Shown here: piece by piece, positions 55,152-64,000 of the stretch | Layout of the letters: each line of letters starts with the position of its first letter | How positions within the stretch are numbered: the first letter of the stretch is position 1 | Assembly: GCF_900130075.1 (NCBI RefSeq) | Contig: NZ_LT671418.1 | Span: forward strand, 3,472,001-3,536,000 | Direction: 5' to 3' | Length of the DNA: 64,000 nucleotides | Source: Herminiimonas arsenitoxidans | Lineage (GTDB): Bacteria > Pseudomonadota > Gammaproteobacteria > Burkholderiales > Burkholderiaceae_D | The notes under the pieces: model-generated | What the model was told of the DNA's origin: nothing | What the model saw: only the letters and a program-made list of their open reading frames with translations | Databases searched by the model: none | Translations under genes and position numbers: made by a program

Positions 55152-56168
55152 ATGACTTCGCAGAAACGTAGAACGATTTTGGGCGCACTGGCAACAACAC
55201 CTTTGTGGGGCAGCGCTGCATGGGCACAAACCACGACCTTGAAGATTTCCCACCAATTCCCTGGCGGGACTATCAATGAAGGCGATTTTCGTGATCGTCT
55301 GGTACGCGTGTTTGCTGAAGAAGTCGGTAAGCGTAGCAAAGGTGGCCTCAAGTTTGAGATTTATCCAGGTTCATCGCTGATGAAGACCAACGCGCAATTC
55401 TCCGCGATGCGCAAAGGTGCGCTGGATATGTCGCTGGTACCGCTGAACTATGCCGGCGGTGAAGTACCGGAAACCAATATCGGTTTGATGCCTGGTTTGG
55501 TGACGTCTTACCAGCAAGGTTCAGCCTGGAAAAATGCCGAAGTCGGTAAAGAGCTGTCGCGCATACTGGCTGAGAAGGGCATCGTCATCGTCAGCTGGAT
55601 CTGGCAAGCCGGTGGCGTCGCTTCGCGCGGCAAGCCTATCGTCGAGCCGGGTGATGCCAAAGGCATGAAGGTGCGCGGCGGTTCGCGTGAAATGGATTTG
55701 ATCCTGAAAGAAGCGGGCGCTGCCGTAGTCACGCTGCCTTCGAATGAAATTTACGCGGCGATGCAAACCGGCGCGATGGATGCTGCGATGACGTCGTCGA
55801 CTTCGTTCATCTCCTTCCGTCTGGAAGAAGTGGCGAAGAGCCTGACGACTGGTCGCGACAAAGCTTACTGGTACATGTTTGAGCCGCTGATGATGTCCAA
55901 GGTTGTGTTTGATCGCCTGAGCAAGGAACAACAAGACATCATCATGGGCGTTGGTGCTGACATGGAGAAATTCGCTCTGAAATCAGCGCAGACGGATGAC
56001 GTGCTAGTGGCTGCGGTCTATCAGAAAGCTGGCGCCAAGGTAGTCGATTTAAGTGCGGCGACCGTCAAGAAATGGCAAGACATTGCACGCGTGACAGCCT
56101 GGAAGGACTACGCTGCGAAGAATGCCAATTGCGCCAATCTGTTGAAACTGGCGGAGAAGCTTTTGTGA
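55152..56168 (+). CDS. TRAP transporter substrate-binding protein (DctP type)
   Basis: A 338-residue secreted binding protein, with a signal peptide that contains twin arginines (KRRTILGALA) ending AWA-Q. DctP features follow: ISHQFP, KFEIYPGSSLM and the conserved ARG-containing MKVRGGSREM and SNEIYAAMQTGAMDAAM segments. It delivers a carboxylate to the DctQM membrane complex. Being upstream of malonate decarboxylase genes, the ligand is most likely malonate, as in MatPQM-type systems. AGGAGAGAG precedes the ATG. Confidence 0.92.
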   Translation: MTSQKRRTILGALATTPLWGSAAWAQTTTLKISHQFPGGTINEGDFRDRLVRVFAEEVGKRSKGGLKFEIYPGSSLMKTNAQFSAMRKGALDMSLVPLNYAGGEVPETNIGLMPGLVTSYQQGSAWKNAEVGKELSRILAEKGIVIVSWIWQAGGVASRGKPIVEPGDAKGMKVRGGSREMDLILKEAGAAVVTLPSNEIYAAMQTGAMDAAMTSSTSFISFRLEEVAKSLTTGRDKAYWYMFEPLMMSKVVFDRLSKEQQDIIMGVGADMEKFALKSAQTDDVLVAAVYQKAGAKVVDLSAATVKKWQDIARVTAWKDYAAKNANCANLLKLAEKLL

Positions 56169-56719
56169 GCCATGGGTTTGAAATGAAGCCGGCGGCCAAG
56201 CCGCCGGTTCCCGCTAACGCAACGCTCGCTGCCGTCGCCAGATTGCTTGATAAGTACAACAAGCTGGCGGTGTTTCTCGGCATGATCGCCTTGCTCCTGA
56301 CTTCATGCATTCTGACCTACTCGGTGGTGGTGCGTTATTTCTTCCACCATCCTACTGATTGGCAGGATGAAGCATCGGTTTTCATGCTGGTTGGGGTCAT
56401 CTTTCTCTGCTCGGCGTATGTGCAGTCGTTGCGCGGTCATATCGGGATTGAAGCGCTGGCCAGCTTGTTGTCGCCAACTGCCAACCGTATTCGCATGTTC
56501 ATCGTCGATGTCGTGTCATTCGCTTTTTGCGCATTCTTCGCGTGGAAATCCTGGACCCTGTTTCATGAAGCCTGGGTCGATGGGCAAACGACGTCGTCGA
56601 CTTTTGCACCGCCATTGTGGATACCGTATTCGATGATGGCTGTGGGCATGAGCATGTTGACTCTGCAATTACTGGTACAGGTATTGACCCGTATTACTGG
56701 TACCAAGGAAGCTGTATGA
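56165..56719 (+). CDS. TRAP transporter small membrane subunit (DctQ type)
   Basis: A 184-residue protein with four membrane helices (from residue ~30) and the family DWQDEASVFMLVG segment. It joins DctM to form the sodium-driven permease. GTG 56165 overlaps the dctP stop (GTGA) and has GGAG upstream; ATG 56183 is a possible alternative without a ribosome site. Its stop overlaps the start of dctM. Confidence 0.9.
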   Translation: MSHGFEMKPAAKPPVPANATLAAVARLLDKYNKLAVFLGMIALLLTSCILTYSVVVRYFFHHPTDWQDEASVFMLVGVIFLCSAYVQSLRGHIGIEALASLLSPTANRIRMFIVDVVSFAFCAFFAWKSWTLFHEAWVDGQTTSSTFAPPLWIPYSMMAVGMSMLTLQLLVQVLTRITGTKEAV

Positions 56720-58065
56720 CACCTCTTACTCTCGGTGCCTTGTACGGCATCATTACCATTGCTGTGATGTGTTCCGGCATGCCTATCGCATTTGCGCTCG
56801 GTGTGGTGGCGACTGGTTTCATGTATTTTTTCATGCCGGAATCGTCGCTCGATACGGTGACGCAAAACGTGTATGAAGAAATTGCTTCCATCACTTTGTT
56901 ATCGATCCCGCTGTTTATTCTAAAAGGCGCAGCGATAGGCAAGTCGCCGGCCGGTAAGGATTTGTACTCGGCCATTCATGCCTGGCTCAATCGTGTACCT
57001 GGCGGCCTCGGTATCGCTAACGTGTTTGCTTGCGCATTGTTTGCAGCGATGGCTGGTTCATCTCCTGCGACCTGTTCGGCGATCGGCTCTGCCGGCATTC
57101 CGGAAATGCGTAGACGTGGTTATTCGCCTGGTTTCGCTGCCGGTATCATTGCAGCAGGTGGCACGCTCGGCATTTTGCTGCCGCCATCCATCACGATGAT
57201 CTTGTACGCAGTCGCCGCTGAGCAATCGTTGGGACGCTTGTTCTTGGCCGGCATCGGTCCTGGCGTGTTGCTGGTATTGCTGTTTGCCAGTTATGCGGTT
57301 TATCGGGCACGCAAGGAATACAAGATGGCGCATGCAATCTACCAAAGCGGCGGTGAGAAATCTGCGTATTTGGACGATGAGCATTTCACTCTGGCGCAAA
57401 AGGTAGAAATGCTGCCGCGCGTGTTGCCATTCCTGATCTTGCTGATCGGTGTGATGGTGGCTTTGTATGGCGGCTTTGCAACGCCGTCTGAAACAGCCGG
57501 ACTGGGTGCTTTGCTGGCGATTGTTTTGATCGCAATTGTCTACAAGATTTACAAGCCGCGTGATCTGGCCCCGTTCCTGAACTCGACGATTAAAGAGTCG
57601 GGCATGTTGCTGCTGATTATCGGCATGTCTCTGCTGTACTCCTATGTGATGAGCTATCTGTACATCAGTCAGTCGGCGGCGCAATGGGTGGTCGACATGC
57701 ATTTGTCGAAATGGTTGCTGTTGTCGGTGATCTTGCTGATGGTAATCGTGCTCGGATTTTTCCTGCCGCCGGTATCCATCATTTTGATGACTGCACCTAT
57801 TATCTTGCCTCCACTCAGAGAAGCTGGTTTCGATCTGATCTGGTTCGGCATCGTGATGACGGTGGTCATGGAGATGGGATTGATCCATCCACCGGTGGGA
57901 CTCAATTTGTTTGTCATCAAGAATATTGCGCCCGATATTGCTTTATCGGATGTGATCAAGGGAACGATACCGTTCCTGGCCTTGATGTTTTTGGCCGTCA
58001 TATTGCTGTGCCTGTTCCCAGGTATCGCGACGGGTTTGCCTGATATGTTAATGGGAGCAAAGTAA
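56716..58065 (+). CDS. TRAP transporter large permease (DctM type)
   Basis: A 449-residue membrane protein with about 12 helices. Typical DctM stretches are GSSPATCSAIGSAGIPEMRR, AAGGTLGILLPPSITMILYA and GLIHPPVGLNLFV. It is the transport channel of the TRAP system. It overlaps dctQ by 4 bases (ATGA), and mdcA starts on the base after its stop, so uptake and decarboxylation are one transcription unit. Confidence 0.93.
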   Translation: MTPLTLGALYGIITIAVMCSGMPIAFALGVVATGFMYFFMPESSLDTVTQNVYEEIASITLLSIPLFILKGAAIGKSPAGKDLYSAIHAWLNRVPGGLGIANVFACALFAAMAGSSPATCSAIGSAGIPEMRRRGYSPGFAAGIIAAGGTLGILLPPSITMILYAVAAEQSLGRLFLAGIGPGVLLVLLFASYAVYRARKEYKMAHAIYQSGGEKSAYLDDEHFTLAQKVEMLPRVLPFLILLIGVMVALYGGFATPSETAGLGALLAIVLIAIVYKIYKPRDLAPFLNSTIKESGMLLLIIGMSLLYSYVMSYLYISQSAAQWVVDMHLSKWLLLSVILLMVIVLGFFLPPVSIILMTAPIILPPLREAGFDLIWFGIVMTVVMEMGLIHPPVGLNLFVIKNIAPDIALSDVIKGTIPFLALMFLAVILLCLFPGIATGLPDMLMGAK

Positions 58066-59733
58066 ATGCTAGGTAGTGAGCGTGAGTGGAATCATCAGCA
58101 GAAAAACCGCGATGCGCGTTTGGCGCGTGCCGCGGCTACGTTGGGGACTGCACTCAGTGGCAAGTTGGTAGCAGCGGAACGCATGACGGATTTGTTTCAT
58201 AGCGTGATCGAATCGGGAGATCGCGTCTGCCTCGAAGGTAATAATCAGAAGCAGGCCGATTTTCTTGCGGGTGCCTTGTGCCAACTCGATCCGGCACGCG
58301 TGCATGATTTGCACATGTTGCTATCGGTACTTGCTTTGCCTGAGCATCTGGATTTGTTCGACAAGGGCATAGCGTCCAAGCTGGATTTTTCCTTCTCTGG
58401 TCCACAGGGTGCGCAGCTGGCGCGATTGGTTGCGGCTGGCAAGATCAATATAGGTGCGATACATACTTATCTTGAATTGTTTGGTCGTTACTTCATCGAT
58501 CTGACGCCGCGCGTGGCCTTGGTTGCTGCGCAGGCTGCAGATAGGCACGGCAATTTGTACACTGGACCGAACACCGAAGACACGCCAGCCATCGTAGAGG
58601 CGACAGCCTTCAAGAATGGTATCGTCATCGCGCAGGTCAATGAAATTGTGGACGTGCTGCCACGCGTTGATATTCCAGCAGACTGGGTTGATTTTGTGGT
58701 GCAGGCACCGACGCCGCATTACATCGAACCTTTGTTCACGCGCGATCCTGCATTGATTTCTGAGGTGCAGGTATTGATGGCGATGATGGCGATCAAGGGC
58801 ATCTATGCAGAGTATGGCGTCGAGCGTATCAATCACGGTATTGGTTTTGATACTGCGGCGATTGAATTGATATTGCCGACCTATGCTGAATCACTGGGAT
58901 TGAAAGGGAAGATAGGCCGTCATTGGGCTTTGAATCCACATCCTGCATTGATACCTGCGATCGAAGCAGGCTTTGTCGAATCGGTGCATTCCTTTGGCTC
59001 CGAGCTGGGTATGGAACGTTACATCGAATCGCGTCCGGATGTATTTTTTGTCGGTCGTGATGGCTCTATGCGCAGCAATCGTGCGATGTGTCAGGTAGCT
59101 GGGCATTACGCCTGCGATATGTTTATCGGTTCGACCTTGCAGATCGACTTGCAGGGCAATTCATCGACTGCGACCTTGGGACGCATTGCCGGTTTTGGCG
59201 GCGCGCCGAATATGGGTTCCGATGCGCGCGGACGACGCCATTCCAGTCCAGCCTGGTTAAAAGCTGGACAGCAGGCACAACAAGGCAAGAAAAAAATGCC
59301 GCGTGGTCAGAAGCTGGTGGTGCAAATTGTGGAGACTTTCCGCGAGCACATGCAGCCGGCTTTTGTGGAAGAGCTGGATGCATGGCAATTGGCTGAGCAA
59401 GCCAAACTGGATATCCCTCCCGTCATGATCTACGGCGACGATGTAACGCACATCTTGACCGAAGAAGGGATCGCCAATCTGCTTCTGTGCCGTACTGAAG
59501 AAGAACGTGAGCAAGCGATACGCGGCGTTGCCGGCTATACGCCAGTCGGTATGGCGCGTGATCGCAAGATGGTGGAGAACCTGCGCGATCGCGGCATCAT
59601 TCTGCGTGCAGAAGATATGGGCATCGATAAACGCATGGCGACGCGTGATTTATTGGCAGCAAAAAATATGAAAGATCTGGTACGTGCTTCCGGCGGATTG
59701 TATGCGCCGCCCAAGCGTTTCAGAAACTGGTAA
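58066..59733 (+). CDS. mdcA: Malonate decarboxylase alpha subunit (acetyl-ACP:malonate transferase)
   Basis: A 555-residue acyl-carrier-protein transferase. It exchanges acetyl for malonyl on the MdcC carrier, the first step of the cycle. Family stretches include HTYLELFGRYFIDLTPRVAL, FVGRDGSMRSNRAMCQVAGH and NMGSDARGRRHSSPAWLKAG. Length matches known MdcA proteins. It starts directly after dctM. Confidence 0.95.
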   Translation: MLGSEREWNHQQKNRDARLARAAATLGTALSGKLVAAERMTDLFHSVIESGDRVCLEGNNQKQADFLAGALCQLDPARVHDLHMLLSVLALPEHLDLFDKGIASKLDFSFSGPQGAQLARLVAAGKINIGAIHTYLELFGRYFIDLTPRVALVAAQAADRHGNLYTGPNTEDTPAIVEATAFKNGIVIAQVNEIVDVLPRVDIPADWVDFVVQAPTPHYIEPLFTRDPALISEVQVLMAMMAIKGIYAEYGVERINHGIGFDTAAIELILPTYAESLGLKGKIGRHWALNPHPALIPAIEAGFVESVHSFGSELGMERYIESRPDVFFVGRDGSMRSNRAMCQVAGHYACDMFIGSTLQIDLQGNSSTATLGRIAGFGGAPNMGSDARGRRHSSPAWLKAGQQAQQGKKKMPRGQKLVVQIVETFREHMQPAFVEELDAWQLAEQAKLDIPPVMIYGDDVTHILTEEGIANLLLCRTEEEREQAIRGVAGYTPVGMARDRKMVENLRDRGIILRAEDMGIDKRMATRDLLAAKNMKDLVRASGGLYAPPKRFRNW

Positions 59734-59742
59734 GGCTGGATT

Positions 59743-60057
59743 ATGGAAACCTTGAATTTTCGTTTTGAAAACGGCAGCAAGCGACTTGCCTTGCCTGCCA
59801 ATATGGTCGGTGTCGTCAGCTCTGGCAATCTCGAAGTCTTGATCGAGTCCGTCGAGTTGAATGGCGGCTGCGAAGTCGAAGTAAAAACTGCTGCAGTCGG
59901 CTTCGGCGCGATCTGGCAAGCAGTCATCTCCGATTTTCATCAGCGCTGGTCGCTGAAAAATGTACGCATCCTGATTAATGATGCGGGCGCAACACCTGCG
60001 GTCGTCAGCTTGCGTCTGGATCAGGCGGTGGAGTCAGTGACGGGAGCGACAGCATGA
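59743..60057 (+). CDS. mdcC: Malonate decarboxylase acyl carrier protein (delta subunit)
   Basis: A 104-residue carrier protein that bears the 2'-(5''-triphosphoribosyl)-3'-dephospho-CoA prosthetic group on a Ser in VGVVSSGNLEVLIE (residues ~23-36). Malonyl is bound and decarboxylated on this arm. It lies 9 bases after mdcA and overlaps mdcD by 4 bases. Confidence 0.93.
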   Translation: METLNFRFENGSKRLALPANMVGVVSSGNLEVLIESVELNGGCEVEVKTAAVGFGAIWQAVISDFHQRWSLKNVRILINDAGATPAVVSLRLDQAVESVTGATA

Positions 60058-60962
60058 GTAGCAACATAAGCAGCTATCTCGAAGCCAATGCGCGCCAACG
60101 TATCCACGCCTTGCTGGATGCTGGATCGTTTGAAGAATTTCTACCGCCCACCTTACGCATCGTCAGTCCGCATCTGGCGCAACTCGACACGCCAGCTTCA
60201 TTTGATGATGGCGTGGTTATTGGTCGCGGCACATTGCTGGGCAAAAATGTATTGGCCGCCGCGCAAGAAGGCGGCTTCATGGGCGGCGCAGTCGGCGAGG
60301 TGCATGGCGCCAAGCTGGTCGGTTTATTGAAGCGCGCCATTGTTGATCGTGTGGATGGCGTGGTGCTGATGCTGGAAACCGGCGGTGTGCGCTTGCATGA
60401 AGCGAACGCAGGTTTGATCGCCGTATCAGAAGTGATGCGTGCCGTACTCGATACGCGTGCAGCGAATATCCCTGTCATCGTTCTGGTTGGCGGTGCCAAT
60501 GGCTGTTTCGGCGGCATGGGCATCGTGGCTTGCTGCGCGAATGAAATATTGATGTCAGAAGAAGGTCGACTCGCCATGTCGGGGCCGGAAGTGATAGAGA
60601 CGACACACGGCGTAGAGGAATTCGATTCGCGCGATCGTGCATTGGTATGGCGCACGACAGGTGGCAAGCATCGTTATTTACTGCGCGATTGCAATGTCGT
60701 TCTACCTGACGATATTAATGCCTTCCGCCAAGCTGCGTCTGATGCCGTGGCACGTTACAAACATGAGTCTGCCGAGCTGACGCTGGATGCGCTGGAATCT
60801 GAGCATGCTCTGCTGGATCAGCGTTTGAAAGATTTTGGTGATTACTCCGAGCCTATGGATATCTGGTCGAAGTTGGGTATCGCCGAACCCGATGTGCTGC
60901 CTATGCTGGATGCTGATGCTTTTATGCAGCGCGTCGGTTCTTGCCGTGCGGGAGAACAATAA
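60054..60962 (+). CDS. mdcD: Malonate decarboxylase beta subunit
   Basis: A 302-residue member of the carboxyltransferase/crotonase superfamily. With MdcE it decarboxylates malonyl-S-ACP to acetyl-S-ACP. The oxyanion-type glycine region GGVRLHEANAG and GGANGCFGGMGIVACCANEI are visible near residues ~110-165. It overlaps its neighbours on both sides (ATGA and TAATG), as expected for a stoichiometric complex. Confidence 0.94.
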   Translation: MSSNISSYLEANARQRIHALLDAGSFEEFLPPTLRIVSPHLAQLDTPASFDDGVVIGRGTLLGKNVLAAAQEGGFMGGAVGEVHGAKLVGLLKRAIVDRVDGVVLMLETGGVRLHEANAGLIAVSEVMRAVLDTRAANIPVIVLVGGANGCFGGMGIVACCANEILMSEEGRLAMSGPEVIETTHGVEEFDSRDRALVWRTTGGKHRYLLRDCNVVLPDDINAFRQAASDAVARYKHESAELTLDALESEHALLDQRLKDFGDYSEPMDIWSKLGIAEPDVLPMLDADAFMQRVGSCRAGEQ

Positions 60963-61678
60963 TGGAATGGCAGACATTGGCATCACAGTTATTCCCGCAA
61001 GGGCATGACATCGTTGAAAAAGATTATTTTTTGCGCGGCACAGCGACGATTGGCGATCAAACTATCGCCGTTATCGGCACGACCGGCCATACGCCTATAG
61101 GTGTGGAAATCGCGTTGGCGCAAGCGAATGCGATTCTCGATACGATGCGTAACTTCCCGGGTCGCCCTTTGGTCATTCTGGTCGATACACAAGGTCAACG
61201 TTTGCGTTACCGCGACGAGATGTTGGGCATCAATCGCTATATGGCGCATTTAGGTAAATGCATCGATGTGGCGCGTCGTCGTGGCCATGCCGTGATTGGT
61301 CTGGTCTACGATCAGGCGCTGTCAGGCGGCTTCATCACCAGCGGTTTGATGGCTGATGCTTGTTATGCGTTGCCCGAGGCAGAAATCCGCGTGATGGGAT
61401 TGCCAGCTATGGCGCGCATTACCAAAGTGCCGGAAGAGAAGCTGATAGAGCTTGCGAAATCCAATCCGGTCTTTGCTCCGGGGGCAGAGAATTATCTGAA
61501 TATGGGTGGCGTCGAGGAAATCTGGCGAGGCGATTTGGCATCCTGTCTGTCCCGCGCTTTGCAACAAGCAGACAGTATCGATCACCGCAGTGCACGCGGA
61601 TTGGAAAGAGGCGGGCGCAAAATGTCCTTGCCGGTTACCCAGGCTGTGTTGGGGACGCGTGATGTTTTACCGTCATAA
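60962..61678 (+). CDS. mdcE: Malonate decarboxylase gamma subunit
   Basis: A 238-residue partner of MdcD in the decarboxylase core. Characteristic stretches are PLVILVDTQGQRLRYRDEML and VYDQALSGGFITSGLMADAC. The start at 60962 overlaps the mdcD stop; an in-frame ATG at 60941 lies inside mdcD and is less likely. It overlaps mdcG by 17 bases. Confidence 0.94.
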   Translation: MEWQTLASQLFPQGHDIVEKDYFLRGTATIGDQTIAVIGTTGHTPIGVEIALAQANAILDTMRNFPGRPLVILVDTQGQRLRYRDEMLGINRYMAHLGKCIDVARRRGHAVIGLVYDQALSGGFITSGLMADACYALPEAEIRVMGLPAMARITKVPEEKLIELAKSNPVFAPGAENYLNMGGVEEIWRGDLASCLSRALQQADSIDHRSARGLERGGRKMSLPVTQAVLGTRDVLPS

Positions 61679-62333
61679 CAGGATTTGGCTAACGGCTAGA
61701 GGATGGGAAGGTGTATCTGCAACGGTAGCGTTGGCACATGCGCAAGAATTGGCGCGCTGGGCTGACCACAACTGGCCGCTTATTGTGCGCAGGAGCGAAT
61801 ACAACTTGCTGCCCAATACGATAGGACTCGGCTTGGCGCTGCCGCCGGATCCACACACAGGTGTGAAGACGCGGATTCCCTTGTCGGTAGATCTGGATGA
61901 CATTGCACGTCATGAAGCGCCTCTCGCCCTTGCTGCTGCAAAATCGGCCTTGCCATTGGTGTGGCAGGCTGCATTTTCTGAGTTGTCCGATGAAGCCTGC
62001 AATAGGCAACTGGAGTTCCGTGTCTATGGCTCGCTCGCCTTGCAGGCTGTAACAGGCTTGCCTTATCTCACGGCCGCTTCCGATATCGACGTACTGTTTT
62101 ATCCGCACACGCATGCGCAACTGCAGCAGGGCTTGGATCTTTTGTGCTCGTATGCCAAACAATTGCCGCTGGATGGCGAAATTGTTTTTCCATCGGGACG
62201 GGCAGTGGCATGGAAGGAATGGGTAGATGCCATCGATCATCCGCACAATGTACGCGTACTGGCAAAGAGCATGTCGGTGCTGAATTTGATAGACCTTGCA
62301 AGCTTGCTGTCTGAGCTGGAAGAGTTATCGTGA
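61662..62333 (+). CDS. mdcG: Malonate decarboxylase holo-ACP synthase
   Basis: A 223-residue phosphoribosyl-dephospho-CoA transferase that attaches the prosthetic group to MdcC. Recognised by the N-terminal MFYRHNRIWL, the nucleotidyltransferase-like VYGSLALQAVTGLPYLT and SDIDVLF (paired acidic metal ligands, residue ~140). ATG 61662 has GGGGA before it. The longer in-frame reading from 61506 lies within mdcE. The end overlaps mdcB. Confidence 0.9.
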   Translation: MFYRHNRIWLTARGWEGVSATVALAHAQELARWADHNWPLIVRRSEYNLLPNTIGLGLALPPDPHTGVKTRIPLSVDLDDIARHEAPLALAAAKSALPLVWQAAFSELSDEACNRQLEFRVYGSLALQAVTGLPYLTAASDIDVLFYPHTHAQLQQGLDLLCSYAKQLPLDGEIVFPSGRAVAWKEWVDAIDHPHNVRVLAKSMSVLNLIDLASLLSELEELS

Positions 62334-63232
62334 AACAGTTAGCGCGTGCTGTGCACCTTTCATCAAGCGATGCCGAAGACAGCGATCGTGTCGCTGCATC
62401 TTTGCGGACTTTCTGTTTGCGCACCGCCATTTTCGCGATTCGAAGTCTGCATGCAGAACTTGTTCTATATCCCAAGCCAGGATTGGTGTCACCGATAGAC
62501 AATGGTAGCCACACGGATATGGATGTGGATACATTCATGCGCAGCCTCTTTTCTTTGCGCCATTATTTTATTCAAATCACCCATGCAGGCGCACAAGCTG
62601 TACCGTTCAACGTATTAAAAGAATTTGGCGTACAAGCGGAAAGACGCATGCTGGTGGCAACCGGTGGCATCAATACACATCGCGGCGCTATTTTTCCGCT
62701 GGGTTTGCTCTGCGCTGCGGCAGGTTATTGTCATGCACACGCCTTGCCTTTATCGGCGATTCGTCAGGTACTCATGCAGCAGTGGGGTGAGGACTTGGCA
62801 GCACATGCGATGCCATCGGTAGCTGGCTTATCCAATGGAATACGTGTTGCGCATCTGTATGCAGTCGGTGGCGCGCGGGCAGAAGGTGCGCAGGGATTTC
62901 CTGCTGTGTTTGAAATCGGTGTGCCGCAATTGCAGCAGTCGTTGGCAAATGGTAGTACGGCATGCGATGCGCAGACCGATGCGCTCTTCAGCTTGATGGC
63001 GCAGATGACGGATACAAATATCTATCACCGTGGTGGATCAGATGGCGCCATGCTGGTTCAACAGAGCGCGCAACGATTCATACAGTTAGGCGGAACCACG
63101 CATCCGGATTGGCGCAATACGGCACTGGAATACCATCACTTATTCGTGAGAGAAAATTTGTCGCCGGGCGGGGCAGCAGATATGCTGTCAGCCAGCTGGT
63201 TCGTGTACCAACTCACGCAAGTAGTCGTATAA
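62330..63232 (+). CDS. mdcB: Triphosphoribosyl-dephospho-CoA synthase
   Basis: A 300-residue CitG/MdcB-family enzyme that makes 2'-(5''-triphosphoribosyl)-3'-dephospho-CoA from ATP and dephospho-CoA for MdcG to transfer. Visible family blocks are ELVLYPKPGLVSPIDNGSHT and GGINTHRGAIFPLGLL, plus YHRGGSDGA near the C terminus. GTG start within a 4-base overlap with mdcG. Confidence 0.93.
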   Translation: MKQLARAVHLSSSDAEDSDRVAASLRTFCLRTAIFAIRSLHAELVLYPKPGLVSPIDNGSHTDMDVDTFMRSLFSLRHYFIQITHAGAQAVPFNVLKEFGVQAERRMLVATGGINTHRGAIFPLGLLCAAAGYCHAHALPLSAIRQVLMQQWGEDLAAHAMPSVAGLSNGIRVAHLYAVGGARAEGAQGFPAVFEIGVPQLQQSLANGSTACDAQTDALFSLMAQMTDTNIYHRGGSDGAMLVQQSAQRFIQLGGTTHPDWRNTALEYHHLFVRENLSPGGAADMLSASWFVYQLTQVVV

Positions 63233-63248
63233 GTTTTACAGGATAGTA

Positions 63249-64000
63249 ATGATGAATCGCGTTGCCATTTTATGTTCCGGGCAGGCAGGCCAACATGCCG
63301 GCATGTTCGACCTTGTGCGCGAAGATGCCGACGCCAGTCAGTTGCTGGACGCGTGGCCGCTAGAAGAACTATGCGGCCATCCCTTATCGGAAATCTTATC
63401 CGACGAACGCTTGCTGTTTTCCAATCCGATTGCACAACCTTTGGTCGTCGCGGCGATATTGGCAACGTGGGTAGCGGTAAGGAAAATCATTCCCAAGCCC
63501 GTGGTGGTTGCCGGTTATAGCATAGGCGAGTTGGCATCTTGGTCGGTCGCAGGTGCACTTGCTGCGGAAGAGACGATCAGACTAGCCGCATTGCGAGCGA
63601 AGTTGCTGCAAGCATGCATCACGCCGGATCAGCCGCAACAGATGATGGCTATTTCCCTCTCGCAATCCTTGATCCAAATGGCTGACATTCAGCCTGTGCT
63701 GAGGGCACACGGTTTTTATATTGCGATTGAAGTCGATGAGGATTCCGTGATTGCAGGCGGATTACTTAATCAGGCTGATGCGTTGGAGGCAGCGATTACT
63801 GCCGCTGGTGGCAAGGTCACGCGTCTACCGATAGAGATCGCTTCGCATACACCGTGGATGCAGACTGCGGTCAGTCCGTTCGAGCAGGCAGTCGTCGCTA
63901 GCAATATCAAGACACCATCCTTCCCCGTACTGGCTGGCATCTCAGGTGCGCGCCTGCATGACAAGGATGCTGCCGCGCCCATGCTGTCGCGTCAGTTGGC
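63249..64000 (+). CDS. mdcH: Malonate decarboxylase malonyl transferase (epsilon subunit), 3' truncated by window edge
   Basis: The frame is open to the last base, giving about 250 residues of a malonyl-CoA:ACP transacylase. The N terminus NRVAILCSGQAGQHAGMFD, the nucleophile elbow GYSIGELAS (residues ~85-93) and the catalytic His in IASHTPWM (~200) are as in FabD-type enzymes. MdcH charges MdcC with malonyl to start the cycle. ATG 63249 or 63252 can serve as start; it is 16 bases after mdcB. Confidence 0.9.
   Translation, partial: MMNRVAILCSGQAGQHAGMFDLVREDADASQLLDAWPLEELCGHPLSEILSDERLLFSNPIAQPLVVAAILATWVAVRKIIPKPVVVAGYSIGELASWSVAGALAAEETIRLAALRAKLLQACITPDQPQQMMAISLSQSLIQMADIQPVLRAHGFYIAIEVDEDSVIAGGLLNQADALEAAITAAGGKVTRLPIEIASHTPWMQTAVSPFEQAVVASNIKTPSFPVLAGISGARLHDKDAAAPMLSRQL

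Overview
This window looks like the chromosome of a Gram-negative betaproteobacterium, most likely Oxalobacteraceae (Herminiimonas/Janthinobacterium type). The basis is the exbB-exbD-lpxK-Trm112-kdsB-adk gene order, lipid A and KDO genes, a Bug-family binding protein, a porin of the TIGR02001 type, an autotransporter with an extended signal peptide, and moderate GC with heavy use of TTG/GTG starts. The genus is an inference from gene content; no rRNA or tRNA gene was seen.

Layout. 1-4.8 kb: end of an LpxR-type lipid A deacylase, beta carbonic anhydrase, zinc-ribbon protein, NhaR regulator, FAD monooxygenase and a small ORF. 5.2-8.1 kb: sulfate ABC importer genes sbp-cysT-cysW (minus strand, no cysA in the window). 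8.4-23.4 kb: a guanidine-responsive region (below). 23.4-32.3 kb: autotransporter, sodB, xseA, a chemoreceptor, RarD-type permease. 32.3-41.6 kb: AAA+ ATPase, the envelope cluster exbB-exbD-lpxK-Trm112-kdsB-adk, a TA-flanked MITE-like element and the H+-pyrophosphatase hppA. 41.7-50.5 kb: gamma-glutamyltransferase, patatin lipase, a secreted barnase-type RNase with barstar, purN, an m5C methyltransferase, MscS channel and acyl desaturase. 50.6-54.2 kb: Bug-type binding protein with divergent LysR regulator, then NUDIX-GNAT-small protein. 54.3-64 kb: GntR regulator, TRAP transporter and malonate decarboxylase mdcACDEGBH (mdcH runs off the end).

The most interesting part is 8.4-22.5 kb. Two operons each begin with a sigma-54 promoter (TGGCAC-N5-TTGCT with exact GG/GC spacing), an upstream NtrC-like dyad, and a guanidine-I (ykkC) riboswitch. 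Operon 1 encodes an ABC permease and ATPase, a pair of DUF1989 proteins (carboxyguanidine deiminase type), a 1209-residue biotin-dependent urea/guanidine carboxylase and an outer-membrane porin. Operon 2 encodes the matching type of ABC binding protein, then a three-histidine-box desaturase/hydroxylase, two short-chain dehydrogenases, a creatininase-family amidohydrolase and a cysteine hydrolase. I infer that operon 2 strips or opens a substituted or cyclic guanidine compound and that operon 1 assimilates the nitrogen of the released guanidine. No allophanate hydrolase is present in the window. A hairpin-forming repeat of about 144 bp sits in the operon 2 leader exactly between promoter and riboswitch.

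The malonate block is self-consistent: TRAP uptake of malonate, decarboxylation by MdcACDE, prosthetic-group synthesis by MdcB/G and charging by MdcH, with TTGTATACAA-type operators between the GntR gene and the transporter.
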